Assembly: GCF_034259325.1 (NCBI RefSeq)
Contig: NZ_JAXIVS010000007.1
Span: 1-64,000 of the forward strand
Source: Hyalangium ruber
Lineage (GTDB): Bacteria > Myxococcota > Myxococcia > Myxococcales > Myxococcaceae
DNA length: 64,000 bases
Reading direction: 5' to 3'
Position numbers and translations under genes: made by a program. The notes beneath the pieces are model-generated. The model ran no database searches. It worked only from the letters and a program-made list of their open reading frames with translations, and had not been told where the DNA came from. Below, one piece after another: positions 35,125 through 43,619 of this stretch. Positions within the stretch are counted from its first letter, which is position 1. The number at the start of each line of letters is the position of its first letter.

Positions 35125-35925
35125 CTACTCCAGCACCTGCACCGGGTCGCCCACCTGGAGCGTCCCCGGACGGCGCACCAGGACGTTCTGGCCGAACATC
35201 ACCTTGCCCTCGCTGCGGCGGAACGTAGCGAGCGTGCGCAGCGGCTCTCCGTCCGCGGCCTTCTGCCCCGTGCGCGGATCCACCGTGGTGAAGACGCACC
35301 GCGCGCACGGCTTGACCACCTCCAGCTCGACCTCTCCCACGCGCAGCCGCTTCCAGGAGTCCTCCGCGAACGGCTCGCTGCCCTCCACCACGAGGTTGGG
35401 GCGGAAGTGCTCCATCGTGATGGGGCGAGGCAGGCGCCGATTCAGTTCCTCCAGCGAGGCCTGGCCCACCAACAGCAGCGGGAAGCCATCCGTGAAGCCC
35501 ACCCGGTCCCCGGGCGCCGCGTAGTGAGGATCCACCGGGCGCTCCATCCGGGCATCGACGAACACCAGATGGGTCGGCTCACCGAGGTAGCGGGAGAACC
35601 AGCGGTCCGCCTCCTGCCCGGCCTGCGGCGCCGAGCACTGGTCCTTCCAGATGGTGATCTCCAGGCGCGGCGCATCGGCCGGGGGAACGGGTACCTCCAG
35701 GTCCGGATGCCCCGGTGCGGACACGCGCAGCCCTCGTTCGGAGGGCACGGCGCTTACGAGCACCAGCGAGGGATTTTCACGCCCGGTGATGAACGAACCA
35801 TCGGATCGGACCAGCATCCACCGACGGTCATTCTCCAGCCCCATAGGCTCGACGGTGGCCCGCGTCAGCGACAGTCCGCGCGTGGACTTGAGGGGGTGGA
35901 TGAAGAGGTGACTCAGGGCTGGCAT
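35125..35925 (-). CDS. MOSC-domain protein (YcbX/mARC type)
   Basis: The 266-residue protein has an N-terminal beta-barrel MOSC domain (LFIHPLKSTRGLSLTRATVEPMG) and a C-terminal MOSC domain with HFRPNLVVEGSEPFAEDSW and the molybdenum-ligand Cys in KPCARCVFTTVDP. These enzymes carry molybdenum cofactor and reduce N-hydroxylated compounds. AGGAAA precedes ATG 35925. The convergent phosphoesterase ends 6 bases away. Confidence 0.88.
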   Translation of the reverse strand: MPALSHLFIHPLKSTRGLSLTRATVEPMGLENDRRWMLVRSDGSFITGRENPSLVLVSAVPSERGLRVSAPGHPDLEVPVPPADAPRLEITIWKDQCSAPQAGQEADRWFSRYLGEPTHLVFVDARMERPVDPHYAAPGDRVGFTDGFPLLLVGQASLEELNRRLPRPITMEHFRPNLVVEGSEPFAEDSWKRLRVGEVELEVVKPCARCVFTTVDPRTGQKAADGEPLRTLATFRRSEGKVMFGQNVLVRRPGTLQVGDPVQVLE

Positions 35926-36085
35926 GGATTTCCTGGGTAGGCTGTGTCTATTGGGACCCACCGGGTCATAACTCCGCGTGAAGTCCTTGGGACCGCAAGC
36001 AGGACCCCCACTTGCGAGCGAGGCGGTCCGCACCATAGAACGCCCCCGCTTCTCGCGTTGCACCGCTTCACACAAGGAAACCCCC

Positions 36086-36754
36086 ATGCTCAAGAAGATC
36101 CTCCTGGGCCTCGTCGTCGCCGTGGTGGCGCTGGCGGGCTACATCGCCTCCCGCCCCGCGCACTTCAGCCTGCAGCGCACCGCGACGATTCCGGCTCCGC
36201 CGGAGGTCGCCTTCGCGCTGGTGAACGACTTCCACTACTGGAACCAGTGGTCTCCCTGGGACAAGTTGGACCCGAACCAGAAGACCGCCTTCGACGGGGC
36301 GCCCGCGGGCACCGGCGCGAAATACTCCTGGGTCGGCAACGACGACGTGGGCGAGGGCCGGATGACGATCGAGGAGAGCAAGCCCAACGAGCTCGTCCGC
36401 ATCAAGCTGGAGTTCATCAAGCCCTTCGAGGCCACCAACACCACGACCTTCCACTTCAAGCCGGAGGGTGAGGGCGTCTCGGTGACCTGGCAGATGGAGG
36501 GCGAGAACAACTTCATGAGCAAGGCCTTCTCGGTGTTCGTGAACATGGACGAGATGGTCGGCAAGGACTTCGAGAAGGGCCTGGCCAGCATGAAGACGGC
36601 GGCCGAGGCCGAGGTGAAGAAGCGCGCCGAGGAGGCCGCGAAGGTGGCGGCGGAGAAGGCGGCGGCGGAGAAGGCAGCCGCCGAGGCTGCTGCCGCCGCG
36701 GCCGCGGCCGCTGCGCCCGCCGAGGGTTCGACGGCGGCGGCTCCCGCGCCGTAA
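36086..36754 (+). CDS. SRPBCC-fold protein with alanine-rich tail
   Basis: The 222-residue protein has an N-terminal hydrophobic helix (MLKKILLGLVVAVVALAGYI), a START/SRPBCC-type polyketide-cyclase-like domain (about 28-165; F-x-x-W-x-x-W-S-P-W-D and the EGVSVTWQMEGENNFM strand), and a coiled-coil, alanine/lysine/glutamate-rich tail (about 170-222). SRPBCC domains bind hydrophobic ligands. The membrane anchor suggests a cell-envelope location. AAGGAA at 36074-36079 is the ribosome binding site. Confidence 0.78.
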   Translation: MLKKILLGLVVAVVALAGYIASRPAHFSLQRTATIPAPPEVAFALVNDFHYWNQWSPWDKLDPNQKTAFDGAPAGTGAKYSWVGNDDVGEGRMTIEESKPNELVRIKLEFIKPFEATNTTTFHFKPEGEGVSVTWQMEGENNFMSKAFSVFVNMDEMVGKDFEKGLASMKTAAEAEVKKRAEEAAKVAAEKAAAEKAAAEAAAAAAAAAAPAEGSTAAAPAP

Positions 36755-36783
36755 GCCGGGCTCCTCCCCTTCGCCTGTCAAGA

Positions 36784-36813
36784 GCTCCCCTCCCCTTCGC
36801 GGAGGTGGGGAGC
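36784..36813 (+). terminator. Hairpin after the SRPBCC gene
   Basis: GCTCCCC (36784-36790) pairs with GGGGAGC (36807-36813), with TCC and GGA pairing inside. There is no T-run, so it is a candidate only. Confidence 0.4.
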
Positions 36814-36905
36814 CCCGAAGCGAGGAGGAAGCAGCCAACCTGCCAGGGGGGCTCTCCCGGTCCTGCCCGCACCCGCCGTAGACTCCGCCCACGAGGGTCT
36901 CGGCG

Positions 36906-38177
36906 ATGACGAGTGGGCTGAAGACAGGGCTGGTGCTCGGCGGTGGCGCCGCACGCGGTGCCTACGAAGCGGGAGTCATCTCCTACCTGCGCGAGGAGTT
37001 CGAGCCAGAGTTCGGCCGTGAGCTGAAGCTGGACATCCTCGCCGGCACCTCGGTGGGTGCCATGCACGCCTGCTATCTGGCGGCCACGTGCGATCGGCCC
37101 CGGGAGCAAGCCCAGGGCCTCATCCAGCACTGGACCACGATGAAGGTGGAGGAGGTGCTCCGCTGCAGCTTCGGAGACATCTTCCGCCTCCTGCGCGAGG
37201 CGATGAGCAAGCCGGCTCCGCACGAGCGCGACATCCAATATGGCGGGCTGGTGGACCCCCGGGGGCTGCGCTACCTGGTGGGCCGAGGCATTCCCTGGCT
37301 GAACGTCGGCCGCAACCTGCGCAAGGGCCACCTGGAGGCGCTGGCCGTCAGCGCCACGCACGTGGGCACCGGCGGCGCCCGGGTCTTCATCCAGCGGCGC
37401 GGCGGCGGAATCCCCCAGTGGAGTGACGATCCCGAATACCGGGCGATCGCCACGCGCATCGGCCCCAACCACGCGCTGGCCTCGGCGGCCATCCCGGTCA
37501 TCTTCCCCGCGGTGAGGATTCGGGGACAGCTCCACATCGACGGGTTCGTGCGGCTCAACGTGCCGATCAGCCCCGCGCTGCGGCTGGGGGCCCAGCGCGT
37601 CATCGTCATCTCACTGCGGCCCCGGGAGCGCATCCAGACGGGCGCCATGCAGGAGGAGCGTGAGCAGGCCGTCGCGAGCGCCCCGTTCCTCGTGGGCAAG
37701 ATGTTCAACATGTTGATGACGGACCGCACGGACCAGGACCTCGGGCGGCTGCGGCGGCTCAACGCCACGCTCGAGGCGGGAACGGCGGCCTACGGGCCCG
37801 GCTTCGCGGACGTGCTCAGCTCGGCGCTCTCTCCGCACCGCAGCCAGCCGGTGCGCTACGTGCGAGAGCTGCTGGTGCGGCCCTCGCGGGATTTGGGAGA
37901 GCTGGCCGCCGAGTACGTGAAGACGGCCGAGTTCCGAAAGAGCGGCAACGGGCTGGCGCACCGCACCATCCTGAAGCTGGTGGAGCGCGAGGCGGCCCGC
38001 GAGGCGGACATGGCCTCCTACCTGCTCTTCGACGGAGGCTTCGCGGACATCCTCATCGACCTGGGGCGCCGGGACGCCCGGGCGCTGCGCGAGCAGTGGA
38101 AGCGCTTCTGGTCGGACGAGCCCCAGAGCGTGGCGGAGGCGGCCATGCGGAACAAGCCCGCCGCCACCGCCGCCTGA
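36906..38177 (+). CDS. Patatin-like phospholipase
   Basis: The 423-residue protein has the patatin features GGGAARGAYEAGV (oxyanion hole), GTSVG (nucleophile Ser, about residue 48) and HIDGFV (catalytic Asp), giving a Ser-Asp dyad. Typical patatins have DG[GA]; here it is DGF. It hydrolyses lipid acyl chains. The C-terminal 170 residues (after about 250) are an extension with charged helices. No signal peptide is present, so it is cytosolic or injected by another route. A 150-base gap with a terminator precedes it. Confidence 0.88.
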   Translation: MTSGLKTGLVLGGGAARGAYEAGVISYLREEFEPEFGRELKLDILAGTSVGAMHACYLAATCDRPREQAQGLIQHWTTMKVEEVLRCSFGDIFRLLREAMSKPAPHERDIQYGGLVDPRGLRYLVGRGIPWLNVGRNLRKGHLEALAVSATHVGTGGARVFIQRRGGGIPQWSDDPEYRAIATRIGPNHALASAAIPVIFPAVRIRGQLHIDGFVRLNVPISPALRLGAQRVIVISLRPRERIQTGAMQEEREQAVASAPFLVGKMFNMLMTDRTDQDLGRLRRLNATLEAGTAAYGPGFADVLSSALSPHRSQPVRYVRELLVRPSRDLGELAAEYVKTAEFRKSGNGLAHRTILKLVEREAAREADMASYLLFDGGFADILIDLGRRDARALREQWKRFWSDEPQSVAEAAMRNKPAATAA

Positions 38178-38178
38178 G

Positions 38179-39477
38179 CTACTTCTTGTCCGGGTTGTGC
38201 TCGAACACCTGGAACTGCCGGGGCTCGGTCCGCGTGTCCTCTTCCACGGTGAGGGACAGGCGGTTGATCTCGTGCCCGTCCTCCGTCTCCAGCACCACGC
38301 GCCAGTCACCGGGCTTGGGGTTGGAGGTGAAGGCATAGCTGCGGTAGCCGCGCTCGATGCCCTTGTTCGCGATGGTCAGCAGCGTGCCGTCACCGTAGGT
38401 GGTCCACCCCTTCTGCGGGTGGTCGTAGTACCAGCGCACGCGCACCTTGTACTGGTGGAAGCCCTTGGGCGCGAAGACGCTGAAGAAGTAGTAGGCCTTG
38501 TCGCCCGAGCGCGCCACGAAGTCCTGGTCGCCCTTGTGCCAGAACTTCCACCACACCTGCTCGTGCGAGAGCTGGTACGCCCCGCCCTTCTTCTCCACCG
38601 CGTGGTAGATGCCGCTGAAGGTCACCGCCAGCGGCACGGGGGGGATGACGCGCACCAGGAACAGCACCAGCAGCGCCGCCAGCGTGCCGTAGCCCGGGAT
38701 GGCGATCTGCCGGATGGCGGCCAGCTGATCCAGCGTGCCCCAGCGGCGCAGCAGGTGGATGAGGCCGTAGATGACGCCTCCCGCCAGCACCATCGCGAGC
38801 AGGAAGATCCAGAAGTTCATCCGCCCGATAATCACCGGCAGCACGTAGGCCATGTACATGCCGACGCACAGGCTGAAGAGCGACACGCGCACCACCGGCC
38901 CGAGCTTGCGGAACAGGGGCAGCTCGTTGGCCACCAGCAGCGCGAACATGGCCACCAGGAACAGGAACGGCGTGAACCCCGACGCGCTCTTGAAGAAGAA
39001 GAGCATGAAGGAGCTCAGCAGGCTGCCGTAGAAGAAGTGGATGGCGTCCTCGCGCCAGCGCCACACCTTCGCCAGCACCTTCGGGGGCTCGGTGCCCTCG
39101 GGGTGGCGCTGCTCCAGCATCAGCAGCGTGGCCAGCACGCCCAGGTACACGAACTGCTGCACCATGGTGAGCGTGTCGTCGATGCGGCTCAGCGTGAGCA
39201 CGTCGTAGACGAAGCCCACGAAGAAGAACGCCGCCATCTCCCACTTCTCATGCCGCGCGCGGAACTCCTGCACGCGGTCCATGACCGTCTTGATCTTCTC
39301 GGTGGGAGTCGAGTCCTCCGGGTCCGCCGGCTGCGCCACGGGCAGCGGCGCCGGCGCGGGCGCGGCCAGGCCTGGCGCGGCGGCTACCTCGTTGGAGACG
39401 GCATTGGAGGAGACGGCCGAGCTCGGCTCAGGAGTAGCGGTCGTCTCGCCAGGGGTGGGCGGTGTTGCTGTAGCCAC
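38179..39477 (-). CDS. DUF2914-containing multi-pass membrane protein
   Basis: The 432-residue protein has a Pro/Ala-rich N-terminus (1-55), a charged helix, then about seven membrane helices (about 80-290) and a C-terminal periplasmic DUF2914 domain (about 295-420; YYFFSVFAPKGFHQYKVRVRW and KGWTTYGDGTLLTIANKG). DUF2914 domains are predicted beta-structures of unknown function, often with Trp-rich motifs. Its start overlaps the upstream molybdoenzyme gene by 50 bases, so the N-terminal start is uncertain. Confidence 0.75.
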   Translation of the reverse strand: MATATPPTPGETTATPEPSSAVSSNAVSNEVAAAPGLAAPAPAPLPVAQPADPEDSTPTEKIKTVMDRVQEFRARHEKWEMAAFFFVGFVYDVLTLSRIDDTLTMVQQFVYLGVLATLLMLEQRHPEGTEPPKVLAKVWRWREDAIHFFYGSLLSSFMLFFFKSASGFTPFLFLVAMFALLVANELPLFRKLGPVVRVSLFSLCVGMYMAYVLPVIIGRMNFWIFLLAMVLAGGVIYGLIHLLRRWGTLDQLAAIRQIAIPGYGTLAALLVLFLVRVIPPVPLAVTFSGIYHAVEKKGGAYQLSHEQVWWKFWHKGDQDFVARSGDKAYYFFSVFAPKGFHQYKVRVRWYYDHPQKGWTTYGDGTLLTIANKGIERGYRSYAFTSNPKPGDWRVVLETEDGHEINRLSLTVEEDTRTEPRQFQVFEHNPDKK

Positions 39478-40126
39478 GGCGTTCCCAGAAGCCTGGTTGA
39501 TCGTGCTGGAGGAACTCGATGCGCTGGATCCACTTCGCCCCCTTCCAGGCGTACAGCTGGGGAGTGATCATCCGCACCGGGCCACCGTGTTCTGGCGGTA
39601 GCGGTTGCCCATTGTACGTGTGAACGAGCAGCACGTCGTCCTTGAGGGCCTCCTCCAACGGCAGGTTGGTGGTGTAGCCGTCCGAGGCGTGGATGAGGAC
39701 GAACGCCGCCTTGGGATGAGGCCTTACAAGCGCCGCCACTGTGGAGAACTGTACCCCCTTCCAGTGGACGTCCATCAGGCTCCACGTGGTGACGCAGTGG
39801 AAGTCGCTCACGTCCTCGTACTGGGGCAGCGCGTGGAAGCCCTTCCAGTCCAGGGTGACGGGAGCCTCCACGGCGCCGTCCACGCGCAGGCGGAAGGACT
39901 CGGGGGTGACGGGCTCGAAGGGGACGCCCAGGTCCAGCACGGGCCACTTCTTCGTCTCGTGCTGGCCGGGGGGCAGCTTGGGCATGCCGTGCCGGTTGGC
40001 TGCCCCGCTGCCCATGGGGCGAGCGTCGCTCAGCGAGGGCGTGCCCTGCATCTTGTCCAGGTAGCGGGCGCGCAGCTTCAGGCGCGCCTCGACGATGCGC
40101 TGGAACTTCTCGTCCCGGTCGTCCAT
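39428..40126 (-). CDS. Sulfite-oxidase-type molybdopterin oxidoreductase
   Basis: The 232-residue protein belongs to the YedY/sulfite-oxidase molybdopterin family. It has LRVDGAVEAPVTLDWKGFHALP as the entry strand, the molybdenum-ligand Cys in SDFHCVTTWSLMDV, and HGGPVRMITPQLYAWKGAKW near the end. It lacks a signal peptide and starts with a charged, mostly helical segment. The catalysed reaction is unknown, possibly methionine sulfoxide or sulfite handling. Grx4 ends directly upstream (its stop touches the ATG). Confidence 0.85.
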   Translation of the reverse strand: MDDRDEKFQRIVEARLKLRARYLDKMQGTPSLSDARPMGSGAANRHGMPKLPPGQHETKKWPVLDLGVPFEPVTPESFRLRVDGAVEAPVTLDWKGFHALPQYEDVSDFHCVTTWSLMDVHWKGVQFSTVAALVRPHPKAAFVLIHASDGYTTNLPLEEALKDDVLLVHTYNGQPLPPEHGGPVRMITPQLYAWKGAKWIQRIEFLQHDQPGFWERRGYSNTAHPWRDDRYS

Positions 40127-40444
40127 CTAGCTCTTCGGAGCGGCGATGAGGTCCTTCAGCTCGCCGCGCTCTTCCATCTCCATGAGGATGTCCGAGCCGC
40201 CGACGAACTCCCCGTTGATGAAGACCTGGGGGATGGTGGGCCACTTCGTGTAGTCCTTGATGCCCTGGCGCACCTCGGGGTCCGAGAGCACGTCCACCGT
40301 GTGGACCTCGCCGTACTGCTTCAAGATCTGCAGCGCGCGGGCGGAGAAGCCGCACTGGGGGAACAGGGCGTTGCCCTTCATGAACAGCACGATCTTGTGA
40401 GAGCGGACCGCCTCATCGAAGCGGGTCTTGAGTTCCGGAGTCAT
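40127..40444 (-). CDS. grxD: Monothiol CGFS glutaredoxin (Grx4/GrxD)
   Basis: The 105-residue protein carries the CGFS active-site motif in LFPQCGFSARALQI (about residues 29-32), the conserved TIPQVFINGEFVGGSD glutathione-binding segment and no second cysteine. These proteins ligate [2Fe-2S] clusters with BolA partners and deliver them. The BolA gene lies 12 bases upstream, the expected partner arrangement. Confidence 0.95.
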   Translation of the reverse strand: MTPELKTRFDEAVRSHKIVLFMKGNALFPQCGFSARALQILKQYGEVHTVDVLSDPEVRQGIKDYTKWPTIPQVFINGEFVGGSDILMEMEERGELKDLIAAPKS

Positions 40445-40456
40445 GTCGCATCCTTC

Positions 40457-40714
40457 CTAGCGAGGCCCGAGCTTCTTCCACTGCTCGGGCGAATAGGTCT
40501 TTAGCGCCAGCGCGTGCAGTTCGCCCGTGTCCAGCCAGTCCTGAACGGAGGCGTAGACGAGCTTGTGCTGCTGCACCAGCGTCTTTCCGGCGAAGTCGGC
40601 GCTGACCACGCGGGCCTCGAAGTGGTCGCCCGTCCCCGTGGAGTCCTGAATCTGTACCTCGGCGCCCGGCAGGGCCCCGAGAATCCGTGCGGCGATGCGC
40701 TCTGCGTCCAACAT
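40457..40714 (-). CDS. BolA-family protein
   Basis: The 85-residue protein is a single BolA domain. The GDHFEARVVSADFAGKTLVQQH core is typical, with the conserved His near residue 50, and the short C-terminus LHALALKTYSPEQW completes the fold. It partners CGFS glutaredoxins in iron-sulfur transfer. Its ATG overlaps the YqgE stop by one base (TGATG). Confidence 0.92.
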   Translation of the reverse strand: MLDAERIAARILGALPGAEVQIQDSTGTGDHFEARVVSADFAGKTLVQQHKLVYASVQDWLDTGELHALALKTYSPEQWKKLGPR

Positions 40715-41259
40715 CAGTGCAGTCCCCTTCCCACCATCAGCATGGCCGGGTCCACGCCCATGCCCTTGAGCGTCTCTTCCCAGAGCTGGGCCGGATTGCC
40801 CTCAAGGATGGCCTGGGCGCTCGCCTCGGCGAACAACCAGGAGCCTGTCGCCATCTCCCCCTCGAGCTGCTTGGGCCCCCAGCCGGCATAGCCCAGGCAG
40901 AAGCGCAGGTTCGCGGTGGGGTTCTCCAACAAAGGCCCCAGCGCGTCCAGCGTAACGCTCAGGAACAGGCCTGGCAGCACCGTGTGCTTCTCGGCGATGC
41001 CCTCCACGTCGTGGAGGATGAAGCCCCGGTGGGGCTCCACCGGCCCGCCGACGAAGACGGACTGCTGGGTGCGCTCGGAGGCGATCTTCATCGACTGCCC
41101 CCGGGCCAGCTCACCGAGCGTCAGCGGCGCGCCCCGGTTGATGACCAGCCCCATGGAGCCCGTCTCCCCGTGCTCGATCATCAGCACGACCGAGCGGTGG
41201 AAGTTGGGATCCCCAAGCTGGGGCATCGCCAGGAGCAACCCGGGAGCGAGCGTCTTCAC
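40714..41259 (-). CDS. YqgE/AlgH-family protein
   Basis: The 181-residue protein shows the conserved pattern of the family: GLLLAMPQLGDPNFHRSVVLMIEH at the start, then GLVINRG, VFVGGPVEPHRGFILHD and GYAGWGPKQLEGEM. The family has a two-layer alpha/beta fold of unknown biochemical function. It heads an operon with bolA, grxD, the molybdoenzyme and DUF2914 protein. Confidence 0.92.
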   Translation of the reverse strand: MKTLAPGLLLAMPQLGDPNFHRSVVLMIEHGETGSMGLVINRGAPLTLGELARGQSMKIASERTQQSVFVGGPVEPHRGFILHDVEGIAEKHTVLPGLFLSVTLDALGPLLENPTANLRFCLGYAGWGPKQLEGEMATGSWLFAEASAQAILEGNPAQLWEETLKGMGVDPAMLMVGRGLH

Positions 41260-41361
41260 CCCCCGAGCATCGGGCGTTCGCGGTGAGCGCGCAACCGGTT
41301 CTCGCGCTCCCGCGCGGAGGGTGCCCCCGCCATGCCAGGAAGTGGGCAGAGGGGCGGGGCC

Positions 41362-41820
41362 TCAGTGCCAGCTGGTGTGCTTGGACTGGAGCGCCGAGGC
41401 CAGCTTCTCGGGAAGCACGGGCTTGCCGATGAAGAGGTCGGCGCCAAGTCCCTTGCACTTGCGCGCCATGGCGGCGTCGCTCATGGCGCTCACGCCGATG
41501 AGCACGGCCTGGGGGAAGCGCTCGCGCAGGCGGGACATGAGGGTGGCGCCGCTGCGGCCGGGCAGGAAGACGTCCACGATGGCGGCGTCCATGCGCTTGT
41601 TGCGCACGGCGAACTCGGCCTCCTCGGCGCTGCCCACGGGCAGCGGCTCGTAGCCCCATTCGGTGAGCATCTCGACGAGGAGCTCGCGGCTGGCGGGGTC
41701 ATCCTCGACGACGAGCACCGCGCCACGCACGGGCTCGACCCGCAGCTCATCATTTTGCCGCTCGCGCTCCGTCGTCGCGAGACCCGGGACAGTGGAGATT
41801 TCATCGGTGGGCAAGGACAT
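41362..41820 (-). CDS. Single-domain response regulator
   Basis: The 152-residue protein is a stand-alone receiver domain with a roughly 30-residue N-terminal lead. It has VVEDDPASRELL (acidic pair), VDVFLPGRSG with the phospho-acceptor Asp (VD), and GADLFIGKPV with the conserved Lys. The start is the ATG at 41820; the frame continues upstream to 41901 without similarity. No kinase adjoins it, and it lies 108 bases downstream of the permease operon. Confidence 0.88.
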   Translation of the reverse strand: MSLPTDEISTVPGLATTERERQNDELRVEPVRGAVLVVEDDPASRELLVEMLTEWGYEPLPVGSAEEAEFAVRNKRMDAAIVDVFLPGRSGATLMSRLRERFPQAVLIGVSAMSDAAMARKCKGLGADLFIGKPVLPEKLASALQSKHTSWH

Positions 41821-41928
41821 GGCGTCGGCTCGGGAATGACAGGTGGGATATGCGTTGAGGGAACCCGCCCGCGCGGGCGGGGAATTCCTCCGGCACGCCA
41901 AGGAAAATCGAGGGAGCTTGGGCGCTTC

Positions 41929-42738
41929 TCAGGCCCGCCGGGGGCCAGAGGCGAGTGCCTGAGACGCCAGCGAGGCGCCGAGCACCAGGAGCACGAGCAG
42001 CGCCCACGCGGGAATAACGACGCGAGTGCCCCCTTCGTAGATGAGGGCCGCGTAGCTGGTGCCGAGGTAGCGACCGAGCGACATGGGCTCCATGCGGGCG
42101 ATGCCGAAGAAGCTCACGGTGGACTCGGCGAGGATGGCGGCGGGCAGACGGCTGAGGAACACCGCGAGCACGAAGGGCCGCAGGGAGGGCCACAGGTGGA
42201 CGCGGAGCAGGTGCGGCCCGGTGCCTCCCAGGGCGCGCGAGGCGGCGACGAACTCCTGCCCCTCCAGCGTGTCCAGGCGGTTGCGGAACATGCGCGCCGG
42301 CCCCGCCCAACCCACCAGGGCCAGGGACACCACCATCAATCCAAAGGGTCCCAGGCCCGCGCTGGAGCCCGCGTCCGAGAGCGACTGGCCCGCGAGCTGG
42401 AGCACCATCACCACCAGCACGTCCGGCAGCGCGAAGAAGGCATCCGACAACCGCATGACCCAGCGCTCCAGGACTCCGCCCACGAGGCGGGCCACGGCGG
42501 CCACCCCGAGGCCCAGGCCAGTGGAGAGCGCCCCCGCCGCGAGCCCGATCGCCAGGGAGACCCACAAGCCCCCGAACGCCAGCTCGCACACCGTGCGGTC
42601 AGGCCGGCTCGGATCCCTGCCGAGCGGGCAGGTGTCCGCCAGCACCTCTGGGAAGACACGGCCGGCGAGGAAGCTCAGGGCGCCAAGCCCGCCCAGGAGC
42701 GCGAGGCCCACCCAGGCCCGTGCGGGGATGCGCCTCAT
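41929..42738 (-). CDS. Peptide ABC transporter permease (DppC type)
   Basis: The 269-residue permease has about six membrane helices and the EAA-type loop EFVAASRALGGTGPHLLRVHLWP, typical of DppC/OppC. Its start overlaps the DppB-type gene by 4 bases (ATGA), showing translational coupling. The start at 42738 gives a normal length; the frame stays open far upstream in a non-homologous reading. Confidence 0.85.
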   Translation of the reverse strand: MRRIPARAWVGLALLGGLGALSFLAGRVFPEVLADTCPLGRDPSRPDRTVCELAFGGLWVSLAIGLAAGALSTGLGLGVAAVARLVGGVLERWVMRLSDAFFALPDVLVVMVLQLAGQSLSDAGSSAGLGPFGLMVVSLALVGWAGPARMFRNRLDTLEGQEFVAASRALGGTGPHLLRVHLWPSLRPFVLAVFLSRLPAAILAESTVSFFGIARMEPMSLGRYLGTSYAALIYEGGTRVVIPAWALLVLLVLGASLASQALASGPRRA

Positions 42739-43619
42739 GCGCGGGCCTCCCGGGCGCGGGGATCCACGAGCAGCCGCACCACCTCCACGGTGAGCCCCAC
42801 GACGACGAGCACCGAGGCGAAGACGGTGGTGGCCACCACCACCACGGCCACCTGTTTCTGGAGGACGGCGAGGACGTAGAGCTGTCCGAAGTACGGCAGA
42901 CCGAATACGCGCTCGGCGGCGAAGGAGCCCGCCAGCAGCGCGGTGGCCACGGGGCCGATGGCGTCCAGCAGCGCCGGCAGCACATTGGGCAGCACATGGC
43001 GGCGCAGCACCACGCCGGGCGGCAGGCCCTTGCTGGCGGCGGTGCGCACGTAGTCGCGCGCCAGCTCCGTCTCCAGCGCATCCCCGAGCAGCGTGCCCAG
43101 GAAGATGCCAGGCCAGAGGGAGATGACGAAGGCAGCAGTCAGCTCCGGGAGCAGATTGCCGCGCTCGACGACCGCGGGGGCCAGCAGGAGCGCGGGAATG
43201 AAGACGGGTGTGCCGAAGGCCACCGCGGGCACCGCGTCCCCCATCACGGCGAGTCGGCCGCGCCTCCACCGGTTCTTGAAGAGGGCGAAGGCCAGCGCCC
43301 ACACCAGCGCGAGCACCAGCGCCACCAGCCCCACGCCCACGCTGCCGGAGAGCTTGAGGAGCAGCTCATCGCCGGTGACACCCTGGGCGCTGGTGCCCAG
43401 GCGCTCACCGCGGAAGAGCTTCTGCCACGGGCGAAGGAAGCCCAGCGGCTCGCCGACGCCCAGGTCCCTGCGGTAGGAGGCGGCGAGTTCCGGGGACACC
43501 TGGCGCTTGTTGTCGTCCTCGGTGGTGAGCGGCAGGCTGGCCATGAGGAAGTACGAGGCCACCGCGACGATGGGCACGAGCACGAGCTGCCGGCCGACCC
43601 GGAGGAGGAGCTGCCTCAT
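42735..43619 (-). CDS. Peptide ABC transporter permease (DppB type)
   Basis: The 294-residue permease starts with an N-terminal helix typical of DppB/OppB, has a roughly 100-residue periplasmic stretch, and then the EAA-type segment ELARDYVRTAASKGLPPGVVLRRHVLPN. It overlaps the substrate-binding gene by 4 bases and the DppC-type gene by 4 bases. It would form the channel with the other permease. Confidence 0.88.
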   Translation of the reverse strand: MRQLLLRVGRQLVLVPIVAVASYFLMASLPLTTEDDNKRQVSPELAASYRRDLGVGEPLGFLRPWQKLFRGERLGTSAQGVTGDELLLKLSGSVGVGLVALVLALVWALAFALFKNRWRRGRLAVMGDAVPAVAFGTPVFIPALLLAPAVVERGNLLPELTAAFVISLWPGIFLGTLLGDALETELARDYVRTAASKGLPPGVVLRRHVLPNVLPALLDAIGPVATALLAGSFAAERVFGLPYFGQLYVLAVLQKQVAVVVVATTVFASVLVVVGLTVEVVRLLVDPRAREARA

